Of a DNA stretch of 64,000 bases, positions 19,245 through 28,360 are shown in pieces. The stretch covers positions 310,001 through 374,000 of the forward strand of contig JADJCK010000005.1 of the NCBI GenBank assembly GCA_016703265.1. Direction: 5' to 3'. Under the pieces are notes generated by a model. That model saw only the letters and a list, made by a program, of their open reading frames with translations. It did not search any database and was not told the DNA's origin. The stretch comes from a bacterium. Lineage in GTDB: Bacteria > Krumholzibacteriota > Krumholzibacteriia > LZORAL124-64-63. The position numbers and the translations under genes are program-made. Numbering within the stretch: position 1 is the first letter of the stretch; each line of letters starts with the position of its first letter.

Positions 19245-19838
19245 ATGAAGACCAGGACCATGCGAATGAACCCGGCTGTTCACATGCTGGCGCTGGCGGC
19301 CGTACTGGCGCTCGGCGCGCCGGTCGTTGCGAACGCCGCCGTCGTCTCCTACACCGCCACGTTGAGCGGTGCTGCCGAATCGCCGCCCAACGCCTCGATG
19401 GGTACGGGCTTCGCGCAGGTCGACATTGATCCCGTCGCCCATACGATGAACGTGTTCATCACCTTTGAAGGCCTGTCGGGCGTGACCACCGCCTGCCATA
19501 TCCACGGACCGACCACCGTGGCCGGCACGGGGACGGCGGGCGTCGCCACCACGACGCCGACGTTCCCCGGATTCCCGGCGGGCGTGTCGGCCGGCATGTA
19601 CGACCAGCTCTTCGATACGACCCTCACCGCGAGCTTCAACGGCTCCTTCGTGGCCAACAACGGCGGCACTGCCGCGACGGCTGAGGCCGCCCTGTTCCAG
19701 GCCATCACCGACGGCAAGGCCTACGTCAACGTCCACAGCAACCTGTTCCCCGGCGGCGAGATCCGCGGCTTCCTGACCGCGGCCGCCACGCCGACCGACC
19801 TGTCCAGTTGGGGGCAGGTGAAGTCGCTCTATCGTTAA
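19245..19838 (+). CDS. Exported CHRD-domain protein
   Basis: The 197-residue protein has a signal peptide (about residues 1-35, ending ANAA) and one CHRD (chordin-type) domain: SYTATLSGAAESPPNASMGTG, a VDIDPVAHTMNVFITFEGL strand, ACHIHGP, and GKAYVNVHSNLFPGGEIRG, which closes the domain. CHRD proteins are extracytoplasmic and of unknown biochemical role. Unlike its secreted neighbours it lacks a FlgD-like domain and ends in a short tail, SSWGQVKSLYR. AGGGAGG lies seven bases before ATG at 19245; an upstream in-frame ATG (19206) would spoil the signal peptide. A hairpin at 19881 ends the unit. Confidence 0.88.
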   Translation: MKTRTMRMNPAVHMLALAAVLALGAPVVANAAVVSYTATLSGAAESPPNASMGTGFAQVDIDPVAHTMNVFITFEGLSGVTTACHIHGPTTVAGTGTAGVATTTPTFPGFPAGVSAGMYDQLFDTTLTASFNGSFVANNGGTAATAEAALFQAITDGKAYVNVHSNLFPGGEIRGFLTAAATPTDLSSWGQVKSLYR

Positions 19839-19880
19839 GCCGCGCTGGGGCGCGACGCGCCGTCCATCGCTGAATGTGCT

Positions 19881-19913
19881 GACGGCCACCTCTGGTTCAC
19901 GGGGGTGGCCGTC
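19881..19913 (+). terminator. Hairpin terminator after the CHRD gene
   Basis: GACGGCCACC (19881-19890) pairs exactly with GGTGGCCGTC (19904-19913) around a 13-base loop. It lies 43 bases after the CHRD stop codon. The rest of the gap to 20121 shows nothing else I can name. Confidence 0.6.
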
Positions 19914-20120
19914 GTCCTGATGCCGGCTGCCCACGGCTGGCAGGAACGCCCACAATGGCCTGAACAAGGCTTTGCCGGGGCCTAGACATCTTCCGCAGCA
20001 TCTCTGCACCTTTCCTTCAGGCCGTGCGCAGCGGCCCTTTCGTAGGCTTGTCGCACGGGCAGGCGGCAGGCGCCGCTGGTCCCGCGACGACAACGCCACG
20101 GAAGCGGAAGGAACTCTGTC

Positions 20121-21974
20121 ATGAAAGCGCTCGGAAATGTCGCCATGTTCGCAGCCATGTTCGCCCTGGCCTGGGTGCCCACGAGCCCGGCCGATGTCAT
20201 CCAGACCGACTGGTCGGGCGGGGGCGGCCTGACGGGGCCGGTCACGGATTGGACGCGTCGATTCGATGCGGCAGCCGGCGTCTCGTGGCTGGCGGTGCCG
20301 GGTCAGGTCGCGCTTGCCTCGCAGGCCGTGGTGCCGGCCGTGCCGCACCTGCTGGCCGATGCCCAGGACGGGGCGTTCGGGATCGACGGTGTCGATATCG
20401 ACGGTGACGGCGACACCGACATCGTCACCGCTTCGGAGACCAGCGGCGACCTGCTGGTCTGGATCAATGACGGCGCCGGCACGCCGACCTTCACGCCCCA
20501 TCCGGTCGACGATGCGTACGGCGAAGTCGCGGCCGCCAGCGCCGCCGACCTGGACGGCGACGGCGACCTGGACCTGGTGGCCACCACCGGGGCCATCGGC
20601 AGCCGCATCACCTGCTATCTGAACGGGGGCGGCTCGCCGCCGGCGTGGACGCCGGTGAACCTCGAAACGAACTGGAGCCAGGCCTGGGAGATCGCCACCG
20701 GCGACGTGGACGGCGACGGCCACATCGACGTGATCGGCACCAACCTGACCCTGGGCGACGTTGTGTGGTGGCGCAACGACGGCAACGTGCCGATGGGTTG
20801 GACACGCCACGTCGTCGACGCGGCGGTCAATGGCGCCCACTCGGCGCGGGCCGGCGATATCGACGGCGACGGGCGGGCCGACATCCTGGCCACCGGCACC
20901 ACGTCGCAGCAGGTGGCCTGGTGGCGCAACGAGGGTGGCGATCCCGTCACCTGGACCAAGTACGTGATCACCACCGGGTTCTTCGGCGGGCGTTCGGTGC
21001 GGCTGGGCGACATCGACGGTGACGGCGACCTCGACGCGCTTGCCTGCGGTTTCGATGCGCGGGTCCTGTGGTTCGCGAACCTCGGCGGCAATCCGGTGGC
21101 GTGGTCGGCGCAGTTGATCACCGGCGCCCTGGGGCAGGCGCACCAGGTCCAGCTGGCCGACATCAGCGGTGACGGGCGGCTGGACGTCGTCGTGGCGGGC
21201 TACGGCGGCAACGCCGTGGCCTGGTTCGAGAACGGCGGGGGCACCATGCCCATTGCCTGGACACGGCGCAATGTCGATACGGCCCTGCCGCGGCCGCTTG
21301 CCGTGGGCACGGGCGATGTGGACGGTGACGGCGCCCTGGAGGTGCTCGCCTCGTCCAACACCACCGATCTCTTCCGCTGGTACGACACGTCGACGTTTGT
21401 CGGCGCGGGTGAACTGACCGGGAGCATCCTCGACGCCGGCGCCGGTGGCGCGCTCACGCTGGACTGGGTCGCCGAGGTGCCTGCCGGCGCCGAGCTGCAG
21501 TTCGTCGTGCGCGGCGGCGAGGCCCCCGAGGCGCTGGGGCCGTGGTCGGCGCCCATCTCCACGCCCGGCACCCAGCTTGAACCGCTCGGGCGCTACGTGC
21601 AGTACAAGGTGCTGCTGGCCTCGGCCGACCCGGCCGTTTCACCACAGCTGTCCGAGGTGGCGGTACGCCAGTCGCTCGCGCCGGTGCCTGGAGTGGAACA
21701 GGGAATGGAGCTGGGTGTCTTTCCCAATCCGGCCAATCCGCGCGCGGTGATCACCTTCGACCTGCCGCGCGCCGACGAAGTGCGACTCGAGCTGTTCGAC
21801 CTGCGGGGCAATCTCGTGCGAAGGCTGGTTGAGGGGCCGCACGCTGCGGGGCGCCATGCCGCGGCGTGGGACGGCACCGACGACGGCGGCCGCGCCGTGG
21901 CCAGCGGCAGCTACTTCGCCAGGCTGGCCACGCCGCAGGGAACGTTGCGGACGCGCGTGACCCTACTGCGCTGA
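20121..21974 (+). CDS. Secreted FG-GAP/VCBS-repeat protein with FlgD-like C-terminal domain
   Basis: The 617-residue protein has a signal peptide (residues 1-24). A seven-bladed integrin-like propeller follows, each blade carrying a calcium-binding DxDGDG loop (for example VDIDGDGDTDIV, ADLDGDGDLDLV, GDIDGDGRADIL, GDVDGDGALEVL). A beta-sandwich linker precedes a FlgD-like domain starting FPNPANPRAVITFDL with LFDLRGNLVRRL and ASGSYFARL. Such propellers bind sugars or proteins; here surface attachment or extracellular matrix binding is the likely role (inference). The last 12 bases overlap the convergent regulator gene. The ribosome site is GGAAGGA, about 10 bases before ATG. Confidence 0.88.
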   Translation: MKALGNVAMFAAMFALAWVPTSPADVIQTDWSGGGGLTGPVTDWTRRFDAAAGVSWLAVPGQVALASQAVVPAVPHLLADAQDGAFGIDGVDIDGDGDTDIVTASETSGDLLVWINDGAGTPTFTPHPVDDAYGEVAAASAADLDGDGDLDLVATTGAIGSRITCYLNGGGSPPAWTPVNLETNWSQAWEIATGDVDGDGHIDVIGTNLTLGDVVWWRNDGNVPMGWTRHVVDAAVNGAHSARAGDIDGDGRADILATGTTSQQVAWWRNEGGDPVTWTKYVITTGFFGGRSVRLGDIDGDGDLDALACGFDARVLWFANLGGNPVAWSAQLITGALGQAHQVQLADISGDGRLDVVVAGYGGNAVAWFENGGGTMPIAWTRRNVDTALPRPLAVGTGDVDGDGALEVLASSNTTDLFRWYDTSTFVGAGELTGSILDAGAGGALTLDWVAEVPAGAELQFVVRGGEAPEALGPWSAPISTPGTQLEPLGRYVQYKVLLASADPAVSPQLSEVAVRQSLAPVPGVEQGMELGVFPNPANPRAVITFDLPRADEVRLELFDLRGNLVRRLVEGPHAAGRHAAAWDGTDDGGRAVASGSYFARLATPQGTLRTRVTLLR

Positions 21975-24083
21975 GCCGCCCGGTTCGGCCACGAGCACGA
22001 GGTCGCTGCCTGACCGGGCGACGGTCGACAGCAGGACTTCGCGGCCGTCGCCCGAGACGTGGAACTCGCCTGTCGCGTTGTCGGGCAGTTGCACCTCATT
22101 GCGCACGGTGCCGGTCGCGAAGTCGCGGAAGGAAAGCCAGGCCACGGCTCCGGTCACGCGCGTGAACCAGCAGCCGTCGGCCGTCACTTCCAGGTTCTCG
22201 GTGCCCGCACCGTCGTCCTCGGGCACAGAGAGCCTGTCTTCGCGGCCGCCGGGAAGTCCGCGGAACAGGCCGGGCTCCGTTTCCCGGAAGTAGGTGAGGG
22301 TGCCGTCCGGCTGTTCGTGCAGCGAGAGGCAGCCTGGGCAGGGAACATCGACGGCGCTGGTGCCGTCGAGCCGGACGCGCCCCACCTGCCATTCGGCGCC
22401 GCGTTCTCGCGAATAGAAGATACCGTCGCCGTCGGCGGACCAGTGGCCGAGCCGGTAGTGGCCGCCGTCGGGTGTCACCTGCCTCTGCAGGCCGCTGGTC
22501 ACGTCGACGACGACGATCTGCAGCCAGCCGTTTCGCGTCACGTTCACCGCCACGCGCCTGCCGTCGGGCGACCAGCGCGGCTTGCGCAGGGCGTCGCCGG
22601 CGAACGCGGACAGCTGTCGCACGGCTCCACTGTCGCGGTTCAGCAGCCACAGTTCCCGCGATCCGCTGCGCTCGGAGACGAACAGCACCGTGCGCCCATC
22701 GGGCGAGAAGCGGGCGCCGGTGTCCAGGCGGGTCGACGGCGCCACGGCCTGCGCCTGTTCCGGCGTCGCCAGGGCGCGTATCTCCAGTTCGGTGTCCAGC
22801 AGACTGTCGACGAAGACCAGTTGCCCGTCATCGCGGCCGCAATCGGGGTGCAGGGCCCGGTGTCCCTTCGTCGGCAGCAGTTCGGGCGCGCCGCCGGCCA
22901 CCGGCACGCGCCACAGCTCGTAGGTGCCCCGCAGCGTGGCCGAGAGGACCAGCGACCGGCCGTCGCCGGCCCAGTCCAGGCCGCCGGTCGTCGAGAAGCC
23001 GCCCGTCAGGCGCCGCACCTCGCCGCCTGCGGACGGCATCACCAGCACTTCGCGCGACGAGCCGCGGTCGCTGCGCACGAAGGCCAGCTGGGAGCCGTCG
23101 GGCGAGAATCGCGGCCAGGTGTCGCCGCGCGAGAGGGGCTCGGGCGTGGTCACCGGTTCGATGCCGCCGTCGGCGATGCGCAGGCGCAGCAAACGCATCG
23201 GCGCCTCCTGCCCGTCCTTGGCGGAGTAGACGATCGAAGCCCCGTCCGGGGCCCAGTCGTGCCCGCCCAGTGCCCAGTGCAGCGGACCCAGTTCCTGGAC
23301 GGGCCCGCCCATGGCCGGGGCCACGCACAGGCGAATTCCCTCGGCCACCTCGCGCGCGAAGGCCACCCGTTCACCGTCGGGCGACCAGGCGGGCGAGGTC
23401 TCGTCGCCGGGCTCTTCCGTCAGCGGAAAGGTCTCGCCGGTGGCCACCCGCAGCAGTTGCACCCGGAAAGTCACCGCGCCTTCCTCGCGCCGGGCAAACG
23501 CCACCAGGCTGCCGTCCGGCGATTGCGCCGGCCAGCCTTCCTCGCCCGGGAAGGACGTCAACGGGCGCTCCTGCCAGGTGACAGGGGCCGGTTCCGCCTT
23601 GCGGCCCGCATCGGGCCGGAACCACACGGCCGCCACGACGATCGCGACCGCCCCGGCCGCCACTGCCAGGGCCAGCCATCGCGACCTGCCGCCCCGGTGC
23701 CGCAGGGGGAGACCGGTGGCCATCGGCGTTTCCGGGGGCGCAGCGGCACCGGTGGCGGTCGCGGCCGGGGCCGGCCCGACGGCAGCGATCAGCCGATAGC
23801 CCTGCTTGGGGATGGTCTCGATCACCGCCGGAGCGCGCGAATTGTCGTCGAGCAGGCGGCGCAACTGCGACACGGCCTGCGTGAGCGCGTCTTCCTGCAC
23901 GACGGTCCCGGCCCAGACCGCGTCCAGCAGTTCGGTCCGCGTGACGACCTCGCCGGGCCTGGACGCGAGCTGGACCAGCACGGCCATCAGGCGCGGCTCC
24001 ATCGTGCGCTCGACGTCGCCGCGGCGGACCAGGTGTCGGCGCGGGATCACGTCCCAGTCGGCAATACGGAAGTTCTCGCTCAG
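21963..24083 (-). CDS. CadC/ToxR-type membrane one-component regulator with TolB-like propeller sensor
   Basis: The N-terminal winged-helix DNA-binding domain (Trans_reg_C) shows MEPRLMAVLVQLASRPGEVV, ELLDAVWAGTVVQEDALTQA, SQLRRLLDD and IETIPKQGYRL. One membrane helix follows (WLALAVAAGAVAIVVAAVWF). The periplasmic part is a PD40/TolB-like beta-propeller with repeats such as AQSPDGSLVAFAR, AWSPDGERVAFAR and RFSPDGSQLAFVR. This is a one-component sensor: the propeller senses, the cytoplasmic domain binds promoters. Conserved family residues (ENFRIADWDVIPRR) begin upstream of the first GTG (24050). CTG at 24083, with GGAGG seven bases upstream, is the best start, which is unusual. Its target may be the secreted-protein genes around it (inference). 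Confidence 0.85.
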   Translation of the reverse strand: MSENFRIADWDVIPRRHLVRRGDVERTMEPRLMAVLVQLASRPGEVVTRTELLDAVWAGTVVQEDALTQAVSQLRRLLDDNSRAPAVIETIPKQGYRLIAAVGPAPAATATGAAAPPETPMATGLPLRHRGGRSRWLALAVAAGAVAIVVAAVWFRPDAGRKAEPAPVTWQERPLTSFPGEEGWPAQSPDGSLVAFARREEGAVTFRVQLLRVATGETFPLTEEPGDETSPAWSPDGERVAFAREVAEGIRLCVAPAMGGPVQELGPLHWALGGHDWAPDGASIVYSAKDGQEAPMRLLRLRIADGGIEPVTTPEPLSRGDTWPRFSPDGSQLAFVRSDRGSSREVLVMPSAGGEVRRLTGGFSTTGGLDWAGDGRSLVLSATLRGTYELWRVPVAGGAPELLPTKGHRALHPDCGRDDGQLVFVDSLLDTELEIRALATPEQAQAVAPSTRLDTGARFSPDGRTVLFVSERSGSRELWLLNRDSGAVRQLSAFAGDALRKPRWSPDGRRVAVNVTRNGWLQIVVVDVTSGLQRQVTPDGGHYRLGHWSADGDGIFYSRERGAEWQVGRVRLDGTSAVDVPCPGCLSLHEQPDGTLTYFRETEPGLFRGLPGGREDRLSVPEDDGAGTENLEVTADGCWFTRVTGAVAWLSFRDFATGTVRNEVQLPDNATGEFHVSGDGREVLLSTVARSGSDLVLVAEPGGSAQ

Positions 24084-24308
24084 GGTCGGGCCTCCGGGGC
24101 AGCGCGCGGTCCAGCGGGGGACGGGGGCAATGTACCAAAAGGCGCGCCGGCTGTCCTGTGCCGGCGCCGGACCGGTTCAAGTGGTGGAAGCCGATCTTCG
24201 TCCCGGGGCCGGATTCCGCTCAAGTTGCCGGGCGAACCTGCCGATATCCGTCGCGTCAGGGACCGTCCACCGCCACAAAGGCCGTCCTCTGCCGGGAGAA
24301 GTGCCGGG

Positions 24309-24548
24309 ATGATCGCCAACGCCATCAACGCCGCCCTCGGCGGCATGCAGCGCAACCAGGACGCCTTCGCGCGCCACGCGCACCGCATCGCGAACGCCGG
24401 CACGGCGCCGGCTGAGGGAACCTCGGGGGTGAACCTGCAGGAAGAGATGGTCGGGGTGCTGGTCTCGCGCCGCGGGTGGGAAGCCAACCTGCCCGTGCTG
24501 CGCGCGGCGGACGAGATGCTCGGTTCGCTGCTTGACGTCCTGGCCTGA
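24309..24548 (+). CDS. Minimal FlgC-like flagellar rod protein (79 residues)
   Basis: The protein consists only of the two terminal regions of flagellar rod/hook proteins. The N-terminal helix is AINAALGGMQRNQDAFARHAHRIANAGT. After a short GTSGVN turn, the C-terminal helix is LQEEMVGVLVSRRGWEANLPVLRAADEMLGSLLDVL, very close to the end of FlgC. The middle domain of normal FlgC (about 135 residues) is missing. It is a lone gene with no flagellar neighbours; the flagellin lies 34 kb away. GGAG lies about 8-10 bases before ATG. It could be a coiled-coil rod adaptor or a structural relic. Confidence 0.75.
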   Translation: MIANAINAALGGMQRNQDAFARHAHRIANAGTAPAEGTSGVNLQEEMVGVLVSRRGWEANLPVLRAADEMLGSLLDVLA

Positions 24549-24585
24549 GGCCCGCCCGGACGCGCCAGGGGCAGTCGAAGAAAAG

Positions 24586-24630
24586 AACCGCCGGCAGGCG
24601 CGCCCCGAGGGGCGACTCCTGCCGGCGGTT
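24586..24630. terminator. Bidirectional hairpin terminator between mini rod gene and glgP
   Basis: AACCGCCGGCAGG (24586-24598) pairs perfectly over 13 bp with CCTGCCGGCGGTT (24618-24630). An A-rich stretch (GAAGAAAAGAA) lies on the left and TTTCG on the right, so it can work on both strands between these convergent genes. Confidence 0.75.
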
Positions 24631-24664
24631 TCGTTGACCCGGCGCTGTCGATGGACGACGGCCC

Positions 24665-27292
24665 TCAGTGCTGGTGCACCGTCTGGCCCGATGGTCCGTG
24701 CGTGGTCGTGGCCGGCTCACCGGTCGCATCATGCCACCAGCGGATGAGCCCGGTCTCGAACCGGTCGAGGGGGAATCCGTCCTTGCGCGGCATGACCCGC
24801 ACCGAGAACCCGCGGCGTCCGGCGCGGCGACAGGGAATCTCCCCGCGGAAGACGACGGTGCCGTCCGCCGCCGGCGACCCCTGTGCGAACATGGTCGCTG
24901 TCTCGCCGGCCTCGATGTGCCCGGTCGCGTCCAGCAGGCCGTGGTACACCTCCACCAGCACCTCGTCGGCAGTGATGGTCCCGAGGCGCACCTTCGCCGT
25001 GACCGGCAGCATGGTGCCCATGGGCTGGGCCTGCAGCGGCGGCGCATCGACCCCGACGATCGACACGTTCGGCCAGTTGTCGTGCAGCCGGCGACGCCAG
25101 CGCGCCAGTTCCGTCGCCAATGCGTGGCCGTCGGCCCCCATGCGCCTCACGTTGTCGAGGCAGGGGATGTAGAAGCGCTCGGTGTACTCTTCCACCATGC
25201 GATTCGTGTTGAACTCGGCATTCACCGTGCGCATGGAGTTCTTCATGATGCGTGTCCACTCGCGGGGCACGCCGTCGACGCCGCGCTGGTAGAACGCAGG
25301 CACGATCTCGTTCTCCAGAAGGTCGTAGAGGGCCGTGCTCTCGACCTCGTCCTGGTAGCTCTGGTCGTCCAGCTCCTCGCCGGCGCCGATCGCCCAGCCG
25401 TTGTCGGTTTTGTAGCCCTCGCACCACCAGCCGTCGAGCACCGAGAGGTTGATGCCGCCGTTGGGCGGGACCTTCATGCCGCTCGTGCCGCTGGCCTCGA
25501 GCGGGCGCCGCGGGTTGTTCAGCCACACGTCCACGCCCTGCACCAGGTAGCGCGCCACCTCGATGTTGTAGTCCTCGACGAAGACGATCCGCTTGCGGAA
25601 CTCCTCGCGCTCGGCCATGTGCACCAGCTGGCGGATGACTTCCTTGCCGGGGTGGTCCTTCGGGTGGGCCTTGCCGGCGAAGATCAGCTGCACCGGCCGG
25701 TCCGGGTTGTTCAGGATGCGCTTGAGGCGCTCCGGATCGCTGAGGATCAGCGCTGCGCGCTTGTACGTGGCGAAGCGCCGCGCGAAGCCGATGGTCAGGG
25801 CCTCGGGATCCAGCGCCTCGCTGGCCGCCTTGATCCAGATGCGATTGGCACCACGCCGCTTCAGCTGCCGCCGCAGGCGACCGCGCACGAAGCCGACAAG
25901 CCGTTCGCGCATGCGTTCGTGGGATCGCCACAATTCCGCGTCGGGAATCTGGTCGACGCGGTCCCACAGCGTCTTGTTCGTCGGCTCCTCGTACCAGCGG
26001 GGCCCGAGGTAGCGGTCGTAGAGCCGCGCGATCTCGGAACACAGCCAGCTGCGCGTGTGGATGCCGTTGGTCACGTGCGAGATCGGGATCTCCGATTTCG
26101 GCACATCGGGCCACACGCGCTGCCACATGTCGCGGGAGACATGGCCGTGCAGTTCGCTGACGCCGTTGGCGAACCGGCTCAGGCGCAGGGCCAGGACCGT
26201 CATGCAGAAGGTCTCGCTGTTGTTGTGCGGGTCCTGGCGCCCCAGCGCCAGCAGCCGCTCGATGCCGATACCCATCTCGTCGGCCTTGCGGGACAGGTAG
26301 GTGCGGATCAACTCGGGTGCGAAATGGTCGTTGCCCGCCGGCACCGGCGTGTGCGTGGTGAAGATGTTGCTAGCACGCACGATCTCGAACGCCGTTTCGT
26401 AGGTCAGGCCGCGCTGCTTCATCAGCAGGTTGATGCGCTCCAGGCCGAGGAATGCCGAGTGGCCTTCGTTCAGGTGGCATACCGTCGGCTCGAGACCCAG
26501 CGCAATCAGCGCGCGCAGGCCGCCGATGCCCAGCAGGATCTCCTGGCGGATGCGCATCTCCGTGTCGCCGCCGTACAGGCGTGCCGTCAGGTCGCGGTCG
26601 TCGGGCTGGTTCTCCTGCAGGTTGGTGTCCAGGAGGAACAGCGGGTTGCGGCCCACCTGCACGCGCCAGATCTGCGCGAAGATGGAGCGGCCGGGAAAAT
26701 GCACCTCGATCAGCCGCGGCGCGCCGTCACGGTCACGCTCCAGCGACATCGACATGTTGAAGAAGTCGTTGACCGGGTACTCTTCCATCTGCCAGCCGTC
26801 GTGGTTCAGGTACTGGCGGAAGTAGCCGGACTGGTAGGCCAGGCCCATGCCGACCAGGGGAACGCCCAGGTCGGTCGCGGACTTCAGGTGGTCGCCGGCC
26901 AGGATGCCGAGGCCGCCCGAATAGAGCGGCAGCGACTCGTGCAGGCCGAACTCCAGCGAGAAGTAGCCGATCAGGCCTTCGCCCACGCCCTGGTGCTCGC
27001 TCTCGTACCACGTCGGGCGCGTGAGATAGCGATTGAGGTCTCCCTGCACGCGCTCGAGGTGCGCGAGGAATGCCTGGTCACGTTCGAGTTCGCGTACGCG
27101 TTGCGACGACAGCGAGCCGAGCACCGCCACCGGGTTGCCGGCGTGGTGGTCCCACTGGTCGGGATCGACGCGCCGCAACAGCGAGATGGCCTCGACGTTC
27201 CAGCTCCACCAGGCGTTGCGCGCGATGTCGAGCAACGGCTTCAGCGGTTCCGGCAGGTTGGGCGTGACGACGAACTTGCGGATCGATGGCAT
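24665..27292 (-). CDS. glgP: Alpha-glucan (glycogen/maltodextrin) phosphorylase, DUF3417-containing
   Basis: The enzyme releases glucose 1-phosphate from alpha-1,4-glucans using PLP. The 875-residue protein is of the long bacterial alpha-glucan phosphorylase type. It has an N-terminal DUF3417-like region (NLPEPLKPLLDIARNAWWSWN), GYFSLEFGLHESLPLYSGGLG (about 109-129), and catalytic-cleft segments NEGHSAF (275-281) and GFARRFATYKR (502-512). The PLP lysine is Lys607 in SGTSGMKVPPNGG. The C-terminal part (about 740-875) is a beta-rich extra domain. ATG at 27292 follows AGGAGAACGACCC. No glycogen synthase or branching gene is nearby, so it appears to be a single-gene unit. Confidence 0.95.
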   Translation of the reverse strand: MPSIRKFVVTPNLPEPLKPLLDIARNAWWSWNVEAISLLRRVDPDQWDHHAGNPVAVLGSLSSQRVRELERDQAFLAHLERVQGDLNRYLTRPTWYESEHQGVGEGLIGYFSLEFGLHESLPLYSGGLGILAGDHLKSATDLGVPLVGMGLAYQSGYFRQYLNHDGWQMEEYPVNDFFNMSMSLERDRDGAPRLIEVHFPGRSIFAQIWRVQVGRNPLFLLDTNLQENQPDDRDLTARLYGGDTEMRIRQEILLGIGGLRALIALGLEPTVCHLNEGHSAFLGLERINLLMKQRGLTYETAFEIVRASNIFTTHTPVPAGNDHFAPELIRTYLSRKADEMGIGIERLLALGRQDPHNNSETFCMTVLALRLSRFANGVSELHGHVSRDMWQRVWPDVPKSEIPISHVTNGIHTRSWLCSEIARLYDRYLGPRWYEEPTNKTLWDRVDQIPDAELWRSHERMRERLVGFVRGRLRRQLKRRGANRIWIKAASEALDPEALTIGFARRFATYKRAALILSDPERLKRILNNPDRPVQLIFAGKAHPKDHPGKEVIRQLVHMAEREEFRKRIVFVEDYNIEVARYLVQGVDVWLNNPRRPLEASGTSGMKVPPNGGINLSVLDGWWCEGYKTDNGWAIGAGEELDDQSYQDEVESTALYDLLENEIVPAFYQRGVDGVPREWTRIMKNSMRTVNAEFNTNRMVEEYTERFYIPCLDNVRRMGADGHALATELARWRRRLHDNWPNVSIVGVDAPPLQAQPMGTMLPVTAKVRLGTITADEVLVEVYHGLLDATGHIEAGETATMFAQGSPAADGTVVFRGEIPCRRAGRRGFSVRVMPRKDGFPLDRFETGLIRWWHDATGEPATTTHGPSGQTVHQH

Positions 27293-27463
27293 GGGTCGTT
27301 CTCCTGGGCGGCTTCGTCAGACGCCGAATCGGGCATCGTGGGCAGTCACATTCGCTTGTCCGACTTTGATTTCGGCGCGGACCAGCGATAATAAAGCACA
27401 CAGTGGGGGTCGGCCACCAAAAGCTCTCGCGAGACGGCGCCTCTCTGAAAACAGGGAAACATG

Positions 27464-28354
27464 ATGACCGACTGTGAATTGGCGGACTTGTGCAGGGTCC
27501 TGGAGGCTGTCCTGCCGCCTGCGGTCCTGGACGCGCGGCCGGCTGCCGCCTTCGCCGGGGTCCACCTGCGCGGTGCCGTGTCGCTGCCGGGCGTCGCCGA
27601 GGTCGCCTCAGATCCGGTCGCTCTCGACCGCCTGCTTCCGTCCATCTTCCTGCCGCCTCGCCATCGCCCGCTGCTGGTCCTGGCCGCATCGCCCGAAGGC
27701 ACGCTGGCGCTGTCCCGTGCGCTGGCGGCGCGCGGCCGGTCACGCGTGACGGCCATCCCCCTGGCCGATGCCGACTGGGAGCGCCTGCCGCCGCACCTGC
27801 TCGAGCGCGGGCCCGTCGTGCGCACACTCTGGTCGCCGCCCGCCTGGCTCGTCGCGCATGCGGACCTGCTGCCCCCGCCGGCGTTGGGTCCCGCGCTTGA
27901 CGTCGGTTGCGGCAGCGGTCGCGCTGCCGTCTGGCTGGCCGCACGCGGCTGGCGGGTGTCCGGACTCGACCACCAACCGGAGGCGCTTGCGCTCATGGCG
28001 CACCTGGCGGCCAGCCGCCGTGCCAGCGTGACGCCGTTGGCTGTGGACCTGCGGCGGCCCGGCGCCGTACCTGCAGGCCCGTGGGCGCTGCTGGTCAACT
28101 TCCGTTGCCTGGACCGGCCGCTGCTGGCTCGCTGTCATGAACTGGTGGCGCCGGCGGGCGTGGCCGTCGTGCGCACGTTTCGCGAGGCGCCGGGCCTGGC
28201 GCCGGACGTGAGGGCCGCCCACAGGCTGCAGCCGGGCGAACTGGCGCACGCCTTTGCCGGCGCGCGCTGGGAAGTGCTGGCCCACGAAGAGGGATTCGAT
28301 GACGATGGTCGCCCGGCCGCCGGTGTCGTCGCACGGCGGCGGGCGATCACGTGA
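27464..28354 (+). CDS. Rhodanese-like/methyltransferase fusion protein (cysteine-less rhodanese)
   Basis: The protein has about 296 residues. The first 110 look like a rhodanese domain (VLDARPAAAFAGVHLRGAVSLPG, then LLVLAASPEGTLALSRALAARG), but the active-site loop has SPEG where active enzymes have Cys. The second half is a class I methyltransferase: ALDVGCGSGRAAVWLAARGWRVSGLD, then VTPLAVDLRRPG and LLVNFRCLDRP. This fusion resembles TehB-like methyltransferases joined to a rhodanese module. The dead rhodanese may only bind a partner or substrate. ATG 27464 has AGGGA seven bases before it; ATG 27461 is the alternative. It converges with the next gene with a 6-base gap. Confidence 0.82.
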   Translation: MTDCELADLCRVLEAVLPPAVLDARPAAAFAGVHLRGAVSLPGVAEVASDPVALDRLLPSIFLPPRHRPLLVLAASPEGTLALSRALAARGRSRVTAIPLADADWERLPPHLLERGPVVRTLWSPPAWLVAHADLLPPPALGPALDVGCGSGRAAVWLAARGWRVSGLDHQPEALALMAHLAASRRASVTPLAVDLRRPGAVPAGPWALLVNFRCLDRPLLARCHELVAPAGVAVVRTFREAPGLAPDVRAAHRLQPGELAHAFAGARWEVLAHEEGFDDDGRPAAGVVARRRAIT

Positions 28355-28360
28355 GGGATC

